A DNA stretch of 64,000 nucleotides from Pseudeuparius sepicola (lineage: Eukaryota; Arthropoda; Insecta; Coleoptera; Anthribidae), in the NCBI GenBank assembly GCA_963920635.1, contig OY987300.1, positions 61,418,915 to 61,482,914 on the forward strand, written 5' to 3'. Position numbers and translations under genes: made by a program. The stretch's first letter is position 1; each line of letters opens with the position of its first letter. Shown here piece by piece: positions 1 through 10,669 of the stretch. A model generated the notes under the pieces. It searched no databases. It was not told the DNA's origin and was given only the letters and a program-made list of their open reading frames with translations.

Positions 1-94
1 TGTCATAGCATTCTTATTTAATGAATATTGATGATAAATATTACTTCTAGAAGCTTTGTGCTGAAATAATGACAAACTGTATGTTATAATCAGT

Positions 95-145
95 ATATTA
101 GCACAGACATATATAGCTTCGAGCTATATATGTCTGTGATATTAG
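95..145. mobile_element. Ultrashort palindromic insertion, CACAGAC family, 7-bp duplication
   Basis: The 37-bp palindrome at 102-138 has 17-bp perfect arms (CACAGACATATATAGCT and its complement) and a 3-bp loop. It is flanked by exact ATATTAG at 95-101 and 139-145. The second copy of the surrounding repeat has one ATATTAG (579-585) and no palindrome, so an insertion with a 7-bp target duplication is the simplest reading. The superfamily is unknown. Confidence 0.85.
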
Positions 146-146
146 G

Positions 147-195
147 CTATAGACACAGACCCATTATATATCTTCGCTTAGGTCTGTGGTATAGA
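147..195. mobile_element. Ultrashort palindromic insertion, CACAGACC variant
   Basis: The 35-bp unit at 154-188 starts CACAGACC and ends GGTCTGTG, with a centre resembling the neighbouring hairpin (TATATCTTCGCTTA). It is flanked by CTATAGA and GTATAGA (6 of 7 identical). It is present in both copies of the duplicated unit (also 594-628), so it predates the duplication, unlike the hairpin at 102-138. Confidence 0.6.
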
Positions 196-703
196 CAATA
201 AAAACAAATAATGATAAAGTAAAAAGCTTTTGTTTATCCCCCATTAGAAATAACTGCTTTATTCATTGGTGAATAACAATTAATTTACTAAGACTTATTC
301 AAAATATTAGTGTACGCATGTAATTCAAATCAAGAATTTACATTACAAAAATAATAAAAAACATTTAGGTACTTAGTGCTGTTTTAGAAAAATTTAATGA
401 AAATAATAAAATGACAAGTTGTCTACCTCTCAGGTACATACTTTAACAAACAATAATGCTTTATTCTCTACCAAATGTGTCATAGCATTCTTATTTAATG
501 AATATTGATGATAATGAAAAATATTACTTCTAGAAGCTTTTGTGCTGAAATAATGACAAACTGTATGTTATAATCAGTATATTAGGATATAGACACAGAC
601 CCATTATATAGCTTTGCTTAGGTCTGTGGTATAGACAATAAAAACAAATAATGATAAAGTAAAAAGCTTTTGTTTATCCCTCATTAGAAATAACTGCTTT
701 ATT

Positions 704-3583
704 GTCAATGAAGAGAGTTCACTATTGTGCTTATGGTACCTTTTATTTATTGTAAGTACCTATATCCTACTTGAGGGGGGGTTCCCTCCTATTTCCCAAA
801 ATGATACAGATAACATATTTAGAGATCAATATTTTTTTGTGGTTTTAAAACTTATAGAAAAACATTTTTCTGCCATGACTGGCTTTTTGATTTTCCCATA
901 GCAATCCTTTTATTCTTTTGTAAATCTCAATGTAATGTCCAAAAATGTGTTAAGCATCAATTAAAACTGCGCACAAGATGTAAAAACACACTAGGTACCC
1001 TGTCAGTACTGTTTACAGGAATTCTTCAAAAATGCCATCAGAACTTGACTACACAAACTACACACAAGTTTATTCTGTTCGTGAGCGTCCCCTGCTAGCA
1101 CGTACCTGTACGAAATCTTAAAATCTTATGATACGTTAATAAGCCCACTTGCGTATAATGAAAGTGGGAATCCATGATGAGACATTTCCATAAGAGAGTA
1201 ACAGTAGTAATTTTCTTGTGTAGCTGGCCGATTCTTCCTGCACTGTCATACACCAAGGGATAATCATTTGTAGTTATACTTCTGGGGTACTCCTAGTTTG
1301 GAGTATTGTGAGGGTAAGAATTATTATTATTATTATTATTATGTTGGAGCAGTGGCATGCATATGGTCCACAACGCGAAGTGTAGAGCGGAGACAAGTCC
1401 TTCCCCGTATACGGTTGTCCGCCCGAACAGCTGACAGCGGCAAGTGGGCTAGTTATTAGAGCGTCGAGTTACTCGGGAAGATACACAGTTGATTTGGCAC
1501 CATGTTTTAGCCTTCGGCAAAAAAGTAGGTTTTTTTAAAAACTAGTTTTATGCAAAAAATAAGTTGTTTGAAATCTAAAATAATCCACAACTGTTATGGT
1601 TAAAACTTCAAGAATCTATAGAAAACATCAAAATAAGTAGATTTTTTCGTATAAACATGTATCGAAATCCTAACAGTTTCCGTTACATTTAATTTTTGTC
1701 AAGTTTTCTTTTAATTTTTCTAAAAGGCAAACATATTTGTTACAGTTTAGACACATATTAAATGCTACAAACTAAAAATAATTCGGCCTTTACTTCCACC
1801 AGTGCCAGGAGGCGGGGGTCAATCATCATATTTATTATCAAAAAATGGTACGCCACTAGAAAAGTAATCTTTTTTGCCTTCACTAAATTTTCCAATCAAT
1901 TCTAAGAAAAATTATTTTAGATTTTTTTTTTCGGAAAATCTACAAATGTAAATTTTTTGAAAAATTATAGGTAATTTGTGGTTTAAATGTTTTAGCAGAA
2001 TAAAATCAAAATAGGTCTGTGCTTTTGAAATTTGGACACCTACTCAATTTTTCATCACGAATAAGTTTCCTTAATAACATGTTGACGCGCAAGCTACACA
2101 AAGCGCACTTTTCTAATAAAAGGCAAAAAAGGCAGAATATCACAGGAGACCCCTGGGTTTCTAAAATTTTGCAAATTTTTATAAGCATAACCGAATGAAA
2201 AACTACCTAAACATTGGTATAAGCCTATAAAACAATGTCACCACTTTTCAGCTTGATTTATTTTGCCTGTCCCCAAACCAAGATAATAATATAATACCTA
2301 ATTAATAACACAGATTTCCATATCACCAAAGACCATTTTAACTCTTTCATCTTGAAGGAAATAAGTTTAATGAATTTTCCGACACGCAAATTTCTGCATT
2401 TCAATAAAGCCCGTCATGCGTACCCGCAAAACCTATTACGTTAGCCCATTGTTGTTATTTTACATAATGTGCATGAATCGATAATGAATAATTTTCTAGA
2501 AAATATCGAGAGCGCCGTCTCATTATATTTTAGGAATCAAAATTTTGTAATATAGGCCTATTTTAATAGCCTTTATAATATCATAGGATAATTTTGTAGC
2601 ATTGCATTCTAATATCTATAGGTATACTTACATTATACTTAGTACACCTCTATTACACTTTAAGCTTTTGCTATTATGTCTAAGTATATAATAATAATAA
2701 TTACTATTACAGTTTAGAAAAATTGTTTTGGTGTTTTGATCGTGCCATTTAATGAAAATTTGCAATAATTTTCGATTGTCTATTTGCTGCTATTTCGGGA
2801 GAATTCCGTAGCAAAGCTAAATGCTAATATGCAATATTAACCTCTGGGTACCTTGGGGTCTAGGTTAACAGTATTTATTTCCGTGGAACTTATTGCTATT
2901 TACGTCCTCATAATTTACCCAATAAATAAAGTTTATTAAATGCCTACTCTGTTATTGCAGTACATAGCGATGGAGATGAGATGGGTGTAGGACGTGTAGG
3001 TATGGCCACAGATCCATATAGCTTCATAGGTCTTGTGGTATGGGATATGAGATATGACAATTATTTAGTATAGTGAACCATTTTGACAGAGAACCCTGTG
3101 GCTATGGAAATATTTTAAATATTCTGAGAATTTATTTTTTATACCTGGGCTAGAATATAAATACAGCTATTGTATTGTATTTCGTGTTGATAATACCTAC
3201 TTGGTTCTACAGGTAATAAGTAACTGCCAATTTGCTCAGATTCATTAATTTTAAATTAAATTCTGTACTTATCAACTAAATTTACGAGATTAAACAAGTT
3301 TTGTCTTTTATTGTCGTCAGCAAACATTCAGATATTTGATGCAACATTTTTTTAAAGATATATGGTAATTCACTAATGAATATATTATAAACAAACGCCG
3401 CCCAAACTTGCCGTTTTAATATACCTATCGGGTGGGCCGCAAAATTTTGTACTTTTTGTTTTGGCCATGATTTTTTGATTATCAATAGATTTTAAAAAAC
3501 GAAGCATAATTTCTTGTAGAAAACAACAGACTATTGTCAGAAAGCTTTAAAATGGTCGATTTTTTAAAATTCATCATGGCGAC
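704..3583. other. Intergenic, AT-rich, no gene seen
   Basis: No coding frame worth supporting. It holds an (ATT)n microsatellite at about 1320-1341 and one ultrashort palindrome at 3007-3037. The short open frames here have no recognisable domains. Confidence 0.6.
3000..3044. mobile_element. Ultrashort palindromic insertion, CACAGA family
   Basis: The 31-bp unit at 3007-3037 begins CACAGATCCATATAGCTTC and ends GGTCTTGTG, clearly related to the units at 154-188 and 594-628. It is flanked by GTATGGC (3000-3006) and GTATGGG (3038-3044), a 7-bp repeat with one mismatch. The arms carry mismatches, suggesting an older copy. Confidence 0.55.
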
Positions 3584-4050
3584 GATGTTTAAAGGGCCCC
3601 GCTCAAACCTTATGGAAAAGTGATCTATGTGGGAATTGCCTGAATTGTTGATATTGTTTAGAGGAAGCCTATTCGTGATTAAAAGTTACTAACGCGCTAA
3701 AGTCCAATAACCAATAGTTTCGGAGATATGGGCCAATGAATACCTGATCCGCTGAAACCTTATGGAAAAGTGATCTACTTAAGTATTTGGGAATTGTCCG
3801 AATTTTTGACAATATTTGGAGAAAGTCTTCTTCATTAAAAGTTACCATTGCGCTAAAGTCGAATAACCAGTAGTTTCGGAGATATTGGCCAATAATATCT
3901 CATCTGCTGAAACCTTATGGAAAAGTGCATATATTGAACTTTACAGCAATGGTGACTTCTAATCGTGAGATATTCCTCTGGACAATATAAAAAATTCAGG
4001 CAATTCCCACATATCACTTTTCCATAAGATTTGAGAGGGATTCCTTTAGA
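3584..4050. repeat. Tandem repeat, ~165-bp period, inverted last copy
   Basis: The phrase GAAACCTTATGGAAAAGTG recurs at about 3606, 3755 and 3908. It is followed in the first two units by related text on GGGAATTG, AAAAGTTAC and GTTTCGGAGATAT. The last part (about 3975-4035) reads as the reverse complement, with AATTCCCACATATCACTTTTCCATAAG. So the array ends in an inverted partial unit. Open frames across it are incidental. Confidence 0.75.
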
Positions 4051-5369
4051 CCTTTGTTTGGGCTCATTCTTTAAAAAAAATGTCGGAGTGATGCATCCAG
4101 CCATCCAATACAAAAAGTAAATAAAATAGTACCCCCTCTACATTTTAAAACTACTGTGATGAAAATCGGTCTATCGGGGGCGAAGCTATGCGCAATATTA
4201 TAGAAAGCGGTTACCTAGCGTAACTGCCTTCTTTCTTTTGCCGTTGACTGAAATATTCGGATTTCAGTCAACGTTTTAGCCCAAATGCTTTTTTATTTAT
4301 TACAGGATATTAATGAACTTTGCACCGTTGCTTGAAGAAAGGACGGATTATCGACAGAAAAGTTCAAAATGGCCGATTTTCTGAATTCCAAGATGGCGGC
4401 CATACTAGTTGAAAATTGTCCTTTCCTCGGACTAATTGTTTTTTAAGCAAAAATGTGGAAATAGTGCCTTCGATGCAAAAAATAAAACAACCAGTCTTGC
4501 TTTGCATTCTCCAGGCCATATTCAAATTCCTAGGAAAATTTTACACACGTTTAATTTTTGAACCAACAATTTTTTCTTTAAAATTACCTAGAAAATTGGG
4601 TATATCTCGATAACTGGGACACCCTGTACGTATGTATAATCAATTCGCCGTAATAATACCAAAGTTATGCAGCATGGTTAGGTCATATCCAGAAGTTGCT
4701 ATTTTAATAAAATAATAGAAATAGAGCCGCAAAAAAAGCATTCGTGCAAACATAATCTGGCAATAATGAAGATATAGATACAAAAGAAATAGGTAGGTAC
4801 CTATAAGGATGATATGTAGGACGATTAGATTATAGTAGATAATACTTATCAGAAGGATAAGAACATCTTAATCTGCTTTCTCACATAATAATATTTTATG
4901 AAATACTTATACAAAATACTTTCACTTGTTGGTTGTTGAAATTTAAACTTCTGAATTGTGTCTGCATAGAATTAATAAAGTAGACCAAATTTAATAAGTC
5001 ACATTTTTTTTGAATATTCGCTCGCGTCGTCAATATTAATATAACAATTGCCTAAATGCAATGAGCAATAACTCGTCGTTTAAACATTTGTTTGTAATTT
5101 GTTTTCCTTTTTAATTGTTTTTAAGTTTTCATTATTATTCGTTCATTAGTAGCAGGTCTCTTCTATATGGCGCAGCCAATGTACTTTGTTAAACTTTTGG
5201 TTAATTTTTATTTGGGAAATGGGAATTTTTTCTTCATCTTGATAAAGTTTGCTTTACCACAAATAGGGTTTTTCTACGACAGTGGGTGACTGCATCCAAT
5301 ATTTCTACAATACGTAAAATATTTCTTAATGTCAAATGTCTCACTCACAATCGCTGACAACGTCAAATT
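4051..5369. other. Intergenic, no gene seen
   Basis: AT-rich DNA. It holds a palindrome at 4242-4273 and the phrase GGACACCCTGTA at about 4617-4628, the complement of a TACAGGGTGTCC-type element end. No coding or RNA gene can be supported. Confidence 0.5.
4235..4280. mobile_element. Ultrashort palindromic insertion, CGTTGACTGAAAT family
   Basis: The 32-bp palindrome at 4242-4273 has 13-bp perfect arms, CGTTGACTGAAAT and its complement, and a 6-bp loop. Its flanks CTTTTGC and TTTTAGC are similar but not an exact 7-bp repeat. The same arms occur 45 kb away at 49249-49274 with exact 7-bp flanking repeats, so this is a dispersed sequence and not a chance local fold. Confidence 0.7.
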
Positions 5370-5985
5370 TGAAATAGGTAACTCTGCAAATAAAAACTTT
5401 TTCTTGAAATCGGCAGTGAAGTGTCTCAAAATCGTCATTAAAAGCTCAGAAATCGGCACTGAAGTAGCCCATTATTGTACGATTTTTTTAATACGTAGGC
5501 CTTGGCGAGATGTAAACATCAAACGTCAGACGCGGAGCCATCGCCCGTCAAAAGTGACCAAATATTCAAAACCCGGCCAATAAAGGCCCGTTTAACTTTT
5601 CGCACACATTGCGAAATTGTTACCTATAGCAGCGCAATCTTTCAGTATAAATATTTTAGTAGGTTTGAATATTTTACTATTTTACATGGAGGCTGCACAA
5701 GAGGCAGCAGCAGTTTCAATTTTCTGTTGGAATCTGCCGTGTCACTTCATACTTGGCCTAGGTAGAGCAATCGTCAAAGTCAAGCAACGCCGCGCGCAGT
5801 CGGTTCATGGACAGTTGTTCCATTATGATTGTTCTTTTTTTCCGATTTTAAAAAAATATACATAATATGTAGGTACCTCGGCACTGAAGTTCTTTTTATG
5901 ACTCATGTGGTTTATTTGCCTCGGCAACTAAATTCCACATGAGTCATAAAAAGTTGAACTTCAGTGCCTTGGGGGACACAGTGTG
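5370..5985. repeat. Dispersed repeat with internal inverted repeat
   Basis: Sequence around 5390-5560 (GTGTCTCAAAATCG, GCTCAGAAATCGGCACTGAAGT, CATTATTGTAC, CTTGGCGAGATGT, CATCGCCCGTCA) reappears in reverse orientation at about 21940-22110. The stretch around 5765-5815 (CTAGGTAGAGC, GCGCGCAGTCGGTTCATG) reappears inverted at about 19770-19830. At 5880-5972 there is a ~32-bp inverted repeat (GGCACTGAAGT...CATGTGG against CCACATGAG...ACTTCAGTGCC). Probably a degraded transposon family; overlapping short open frames look incidental. Confidence 0.7.
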
Positions 5986-6349
5986 TCCCTGAATAGGTGA
6001 AATGACTCTTGTAAAAGACAATAAAAATCGAGTGGAAATTTGTGCTTTTGGGATTCAGCTTTGCTTGTTTTCAAACTAATTTGTGATCTAATTTTAGTTT
6101 CGAAAAGTCACCTATAGAATGCTTAACTTTTCGTCCTCAAAGCATACTATGCTGTTTTTCGGACGACTTCGAAAAATGTCAAAGTTTGACACATACGATC
6201 AAAGACTATTTTTTTTACTTCTTGGACTTCTGAGGATCGCCAGCTTCGACTGACTCTCGGCCGGCGAATTCCACAAACTCTGTACTTACTTTTCGTCCTT
6301 GTAAACTACTATTTTCCACCAGTAAAGTGGCGTTTTGTAGATTTGGATA

Positions 6350-7745
6350 CAAAATGTTATTCAAGAAGCTTGTTCAGAATGAAAAACTGAGTATCTAGCT
6401 GTGCAAAATTTCAAAAGCCTAGCTTTATTTTCATTTGTTTGTATTTTCTCCTTTTCTTAGAAACGTACCCTTTCTGTAGCTCTCACGTCAAAATATTATT
6501 AATAAACCGTCAGATAGTGACAGATTTAGGTGCCCCATTTTCGCATAGAAGCTTCCATGAGGGTTGAAAAGTACATCGATGCTGAGTAGAATGAAGGGAA
6601 ATTTACGAGTGGCCCTTGGGGATGACATATGGAAAATTAGATTTTCCTATACAGTGACCGGCAGAAAGTTGGACACAAAAATTTAATATTTTTAAACTCT
6701 GATTTCGATTAATTTAAATTTCTAGCTGCTAATCGAACAAAATTAAAGTTTAGTAGCAAATTCATGTGTTATCCGATGATAAGTTGCGCTTGCGGTATTT
6801 TGTTTTTTTTTGTAATACGCAGGATGGTCGAAAAAAATACAAAAAAAGTTAAATTTCTTTTTTTGACTAGGTGGCTGTGACTTTAAATCTGACATCCAGC
6901 TTTGATTCCAAACAACTTTTGTAAGTAACTTTTTACCGTATTTTAAAAAATAAGGGTACTTTACTCTTGAGTTATTTTGACATTTTTGAATCTACCTCAT
7001 ATCCAAAAAGAGGTATTTAAAATTTTTATATATGCGTTTTGAGTTTGAAATGATGCACCAACTTTTATCAAAAATAAAATTTTCTGAGAAATTATTAATA
7101 AAAAAGTTTTCCATTTGTGTCCAACTTTCTGCCGGTCACTGTATAATATTATATAATATGTTATTATATGTATAATATGTTTTTTATGTTTTCGGGCTAG
7201 TGACAATGTACATTTTCATACTTTCAATGGGTCAAAATCTCGATTTTTCCTTACAAGATTACGCCCTTATTTCATCACTTTAGCCACCTGCAACACTCAA
7301 TAAGCCTTTGGTTTTCTGAAGCCAGGTTCTATTAATTAATCATTTAATGAACACGGCTTGCGTGAAAATATGGGCAACAGCCGCCACCTTTTATTTCTGT
7401 TAAGGAAAATCGAATTTTCCATATGTTATCCCCAGGGGCCGAGTAACTTTGCCTTCATTTCATTCTACTCAACATCGATGTACTTTTCAACCCTCTTAGA
7501 GGCTTGTGTGCGAAAATGGAGCACCTACGAGTAAATCTGTCACTGTTTGACGGTCTATAAGGAAACTTGTTCAATATGAAAAACAATGCAGGTACGAAAA
7601 AATGGAAAAGCATACGCCTACTTTGATTTTGTTTACATTTTTTAGCAGAAGAAAATCAAAGTAAGCCTATAGGCTTTGAAATTGTATCGTGTGCACATCT
7701 ATTTAGTTTTTAGTTTTTCACTCTGCGTACAAGTTTCCTTAAAAA
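6350..7745. mobile_element. Large foldback element with a nested MITE
   Basis: About 6350-6650 pairs with about 7400-7745. For example, GTGACAGATTTA, CCATTTTCGCA, AGGGTTGAAAAGTACATCGATG, TGAGTAGAATGAA and CATATGGAAAATT read rightwards from ~6517 and as complements leftwards from ~7560. The arms are around 300 bp and diverged by indels. The centre holds a TA-flanked MITE (6652-7141). No transposase is visible. Confidence 0.75.
6652..7141. mobile_element. TA-flanked MITE, CAGTGACCGGCAGAAAG ends
   Basis: Terminal inverted repeats of about 28 bp begin CAGTGACCGGCAGAAAGTTG at 6652 and are mirrored at 7141. The element is flanked by TA on both sides (6650-6651 and 7142-7143), the Tc1/mariner-type target duplication. 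Internal phrases (AGGTGGCTGTGA, GTACTTTACTCTTGAG, ACCAACTTTTATCAA) are shared with the larger element at 56984-57886 and partly with 46490-46600. It is 490 bp with no transposase frame. Confidence 0.85.
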
Positions 7746-9479
7746 CGATTTTGGTGAAACTTATCAAAAAGGCATTTTACTCATGTGAAAAATTAGTTTT
7801 TCGAAATTTTCACAAGAACAGCATAAGTAGGTAATTACAAAAATAAAAAAATAAGTAGGTACCCAATATAACCACAAGCACTAGAGATAAAATTGAATAT
7901 AATATAGACTAGGTACATGTAATAAAAAATAACAAAGTTAGCATAATTTGCATCCCAGGACTGATACTATTACACATTATATTTATGTCTAATAATATAA
8001 AGTCCTCATCATTTGTGATTTTTTTATTAAAACTGCAAAAGATGAATCAAAACAACCCTTAAACCATGAAACGTGTCACCAGTAGGCACCACCAGAACCA
8101 AAATAATGGTTATACTGTTTATAACACAAACAAAACGTAAGTTCCTGTTAAATGAATAATAGATGAAAGAATTTTATTTTTGTTATTAAAATCCTGTGTG
8201 CAATGGCATTATGTTTGAACTTTGTATATCCTAGACAAGGGTTTGAATAATATAATAATGCCACAGAAAATATAGCCAAGGCAAGGCTATATTTTCTGTG
8301 ATAATAATGAAGGCAATGTGCGAAGATAAAATAGTAGGAAACGGTAAAATGTTGGCCGGTGAATTAGAATTATATTGAGATTCTGTATGTTGGGATGAGT
8401 GTTTTATGAGACAAAGAAAAATGAAAAATATATAACACATAGGTATAGGTACCTATCAGCCTTATACCTAAGTTCTTTGTGTTTTATTAATTTGAAGATT
8501 TAAAAAATCCAGCCGAGTTTAAATAAAAATAATATTTTGAGAAATATTCACATGTACCTGCAATTTCTACTGTCACCATTATCAAAATGATGTAACGGGG
8601 TCGAAAGAACTGCATGTTTCCAAAAAACCGAGGCACTTAAAACTTCGATTAGGAGGGACTTGCTATCCAGAGCGACGCAACCAGACTGTCAAGATACTTC
8701 CATTTGATGAAAACGCGATAAGACCCGCGATTAGCCTCATATCAGACGAATTGCCTCGGTGCGACCACGTTGCATTCAAATGCGCGCGCTGTTTCGACTC
8801 CTTTGGCCAGTACCACGCCGGTCAGTACCAATACCAATTAGTGATAGTTTAAAACCAAAACTAAGATAATTGGTTTATAATATACATTAATGAGATGCAC
8901 ACACGCATGTTATTATTCACCGCCTTGCGAAGGCAAGATACTTCTGGCATTGAACACGGTAAACGCCCGGTGTTATCTTGTGCTTTGGAAGTGGGGAAAT
9001 ACCTGAACCACTATTTTAGTGAAATATGTTGTTGGCGGGTAATGTAATGATTTCCCTCGATGATAAACCATGAATGAATCATTTTAGTTTAGTCACGTTT
9101 CTGAAAGTGCATACGCAGGTACCTCTAAAACGACTTAGACAAACCGCTTTTCGCCATTGTCATGATTTATTCTTGTAACCCTCATTCCTCACTGGTTCAT
9201 ATACGTTTGTGAGTAATAACTTCCTATCTTTTTTCTAATATTTTTTTTTATGAATTTGTGCACCAACCAATTATTTCGTAGTATTAATGAATTAATTATT
9301 AGATTAATGGTAGTACCTATATACTTATATGACTCATGCAAATACTGAAATACTTAAGTATTTTTTTGGGTGATCGATCAGAAAATTATCTATTTCTGAT
9401 AATTTACGGTAGGTTTATACTTACGGTGGGCACAGACTTTCAGAACTCCACCTGCGGCTGCTGTGGCAATCCGTCATCT
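7746..9479. other. Intergenic, no gene seen
   Basis: No supported coding region. It holds the 40-bp palindrome at 8261-8300. A moderately GC-richer patch at about 8590-8830 shows no recognisable exon. Confidence 0.5.
8252..8309. mobile_element. Ultrashort palindromic insertion, CACAGAAAATATAGCC
   Basis: The perfect 16-bp arms CACAGAAAATATAGCC and complement (8262-8300) surround a 7-bp loop. The 9-bp repeat ATAATAATG lies just left (8252-8260, one extra C between) and exactly right (8301-8309). The terminal CACAG...CTGTG matches the hairpins at 102-138 and 154-188. The low-complexity flank makes the exact duplication length uncertain (7 to 9 bp). Confidence 0.75.
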
Positions 9480-9798
9480 ACTTGTAGCACGGGCGTAGCC
9501 AAGGGGGGGTTTCGGGGGTTCAACCCCCCCCCCCCGAAATAAGCAAAATATTACCTTATATCAAACTCCAACAACCTTGACCTAATATTATACCGAAAAA
9601 ATACGAGGAGTGAAGAGTTAAATTATTATTACGTTTGAATATATGTAGTAATAGTAGCGCCTAGCGCCATCTTTTGACGAGAGGCAGACGCAGTTGCAGC
9701 CGAACTATTTTGTATTGTAGGGACACTTTGCGTTGTTCAGCGAAATGAGCGGAACTTTGTGGAAGTTCGTGGATTTTTCTGGACGGCTACTGGGCTGC

Positions 9799-9805
9799 TA
9801 TATAA
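9799..9805 (+). promoter_or_regulatory. TATA box of the hAT element
   Basis: TATATAAG at 9799-9806 lies in a short GC-rich patch inside the element, about 190 bp upstream of the ATG at 9995. A TATA box with a start about 30 bp downstream would place transcription near 9830. This is inferred from position and motif only. Confidence 0.5.
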
Positions 9806-9994
9806 GCGGCGCCGCGGCGCGTGACCGCGCTTACGGCAGTATTGTTCCATGCGAACTCGAAGCGAATAAAAGTGAAAAGTGGTGAACGAATAGTGAAGAG
9901 AATTAAGTGTACCGTGTAAGTGAGTAATTTTAGTGCGCTGTTATTCGATGACCTTGTTAAGGATAGATACGTGAATCATTATTACTGTCGAAAA

Positions 9995-10427
9995 ATGGAG
10001 GGGAAAAAAAGGAAGGGTGATAAACTTAAAGGTACGGACTACTGGAAAAAGTGGTGTAGTCAAGGTCAAGGGGTTTCTAATAAAGAAACAAATTTGGATT
10101 TAGCTATCAAAGCTTCAGCTACCTTGCCTGCTGATAAGAAGACTGCCTACCCCGAAATCTAGTTTGGAATGCCTAGATATGTGCGATAAAAACCTTTATC
10201 CTAATATTTACACATTACTACAAATCTTGGCTACCATTCCTGTATCCACTGCTACCCCAGAAAGGTCTTTCTCGAGCCTAAGGAGACTGAAAAACTATTT
10301 ACGAAACACTACAAGTGAAAACAGACTTAATGGTTTGGCTCTAATGAACATTCACTATGGAACAGAAATTCATGCAGATGAAGTAGTGGATATATTTAAA
10401 AGAAAAAGCCGAAGATTTCTTCTTTAA
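9995..10427 (+). pseudogene. hAT transposase remnant (N-terminal piece + hAT_C dimerisation domain)
   Basis: The first frame (ATG at 9995, stop at 10160-10162) encodes a Lys-rich start, MEGKKRKGDKLKGTDYWKKW. The second frame, 10164-10427, shifted by one register, encodes the typical C-terminal hAT dimerisation region: LLQILATIPVSTATPERSFS, then SLRRLKNYLRNT and NRLNGLALMNIH. In intact hAT proteins several hundred residues with the DDE catalytic core lie between these parts, so the copy is an internal deletion with a frame change near 10160. It cannot make an active transposase. Assignment to hAT is firm from the C-terminus, the 8-bp target duplication and the ends. Confidence 0.9.
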
Positions 10428-10625
10428 TGGTTTTAGATTTAGCGCAGAGGAACGAAATTAATTTATCCATTTCATTTAAAGTTAAGAACTTTATAAATAT
10501 GTCGTAGTTTTTCGGATGAATATATAGATATTAAATTTCATGTAAGTATATTTTTGTTGTTTTATTTACTTCTCAAACTAACCCCCCCCCCCAAAAAAAA
10601 AACTAAATCCTGGCTACGCCCGTGA

Positions 10626-10669
10626 CTTGTAGCAGTGACTATAAATCTTTCTATAGTCACTGCTTGTAG
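10626..10669. mobile_element. Ultrashort palindromic insertion, CAGTGACTATAGAA family
   Basis: The 30-bp palindrome at 10633-10662 (arms GCAGTGACTATA-type, 8-bp loop) is flanked by exact CTTGTAG at 10626-10632 and 10663-10669. The left 7-mer is also part of the right 8-bp target duplication of the hAT element, so the two insertions share a target site. Related hairpins lie at 29357-29388 and 50063-50089, and a degraded one at about 26383-26405. Confidence 0.85.

Larger units (their letters stand above)
1..703. repeat. Direct duplication of a ~0.23-0.26 kb unit
   Basis: Positions 1-263 and 478-703 are near-identical copies, both starting TGTCATAGCATTC and ending AACTGCTTTATT, separated by about 214 bp of unrelated AT-rich DNA. 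The first copy may continue left of the window. The main difference is that copy 1 carries an extra 37-bp palindrome plus one copy of a 7-bp repeat (102-145) that copy 2 lacks. No coding potential is visible. It could be a segmental duplication or two copies of a non-autonomous element. Confidence 0.9.
9480..10632 (+). mobile_element. hAT transposon, internally deleted copy
   Basis: The element runs 9488-10624 (1137 bp). Its ends are inverted: CACGGGCGTAGCCA at the left and the complement TGGCTACGCCCGTG at the right, each followed inward by a poly-G or poly-C run. It is bounded by an exact 8-bp duplication ACTTGTAG (9480-9487 and 10625-10632), the hallmark target-site length of hAT transposons. 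Inside are a TATA-type promoter and two frames from the start and end of a hAT transposase. The length is far below a full hAT coding sequence, so most of the catalytic core is missing. Confidence 0.95.
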
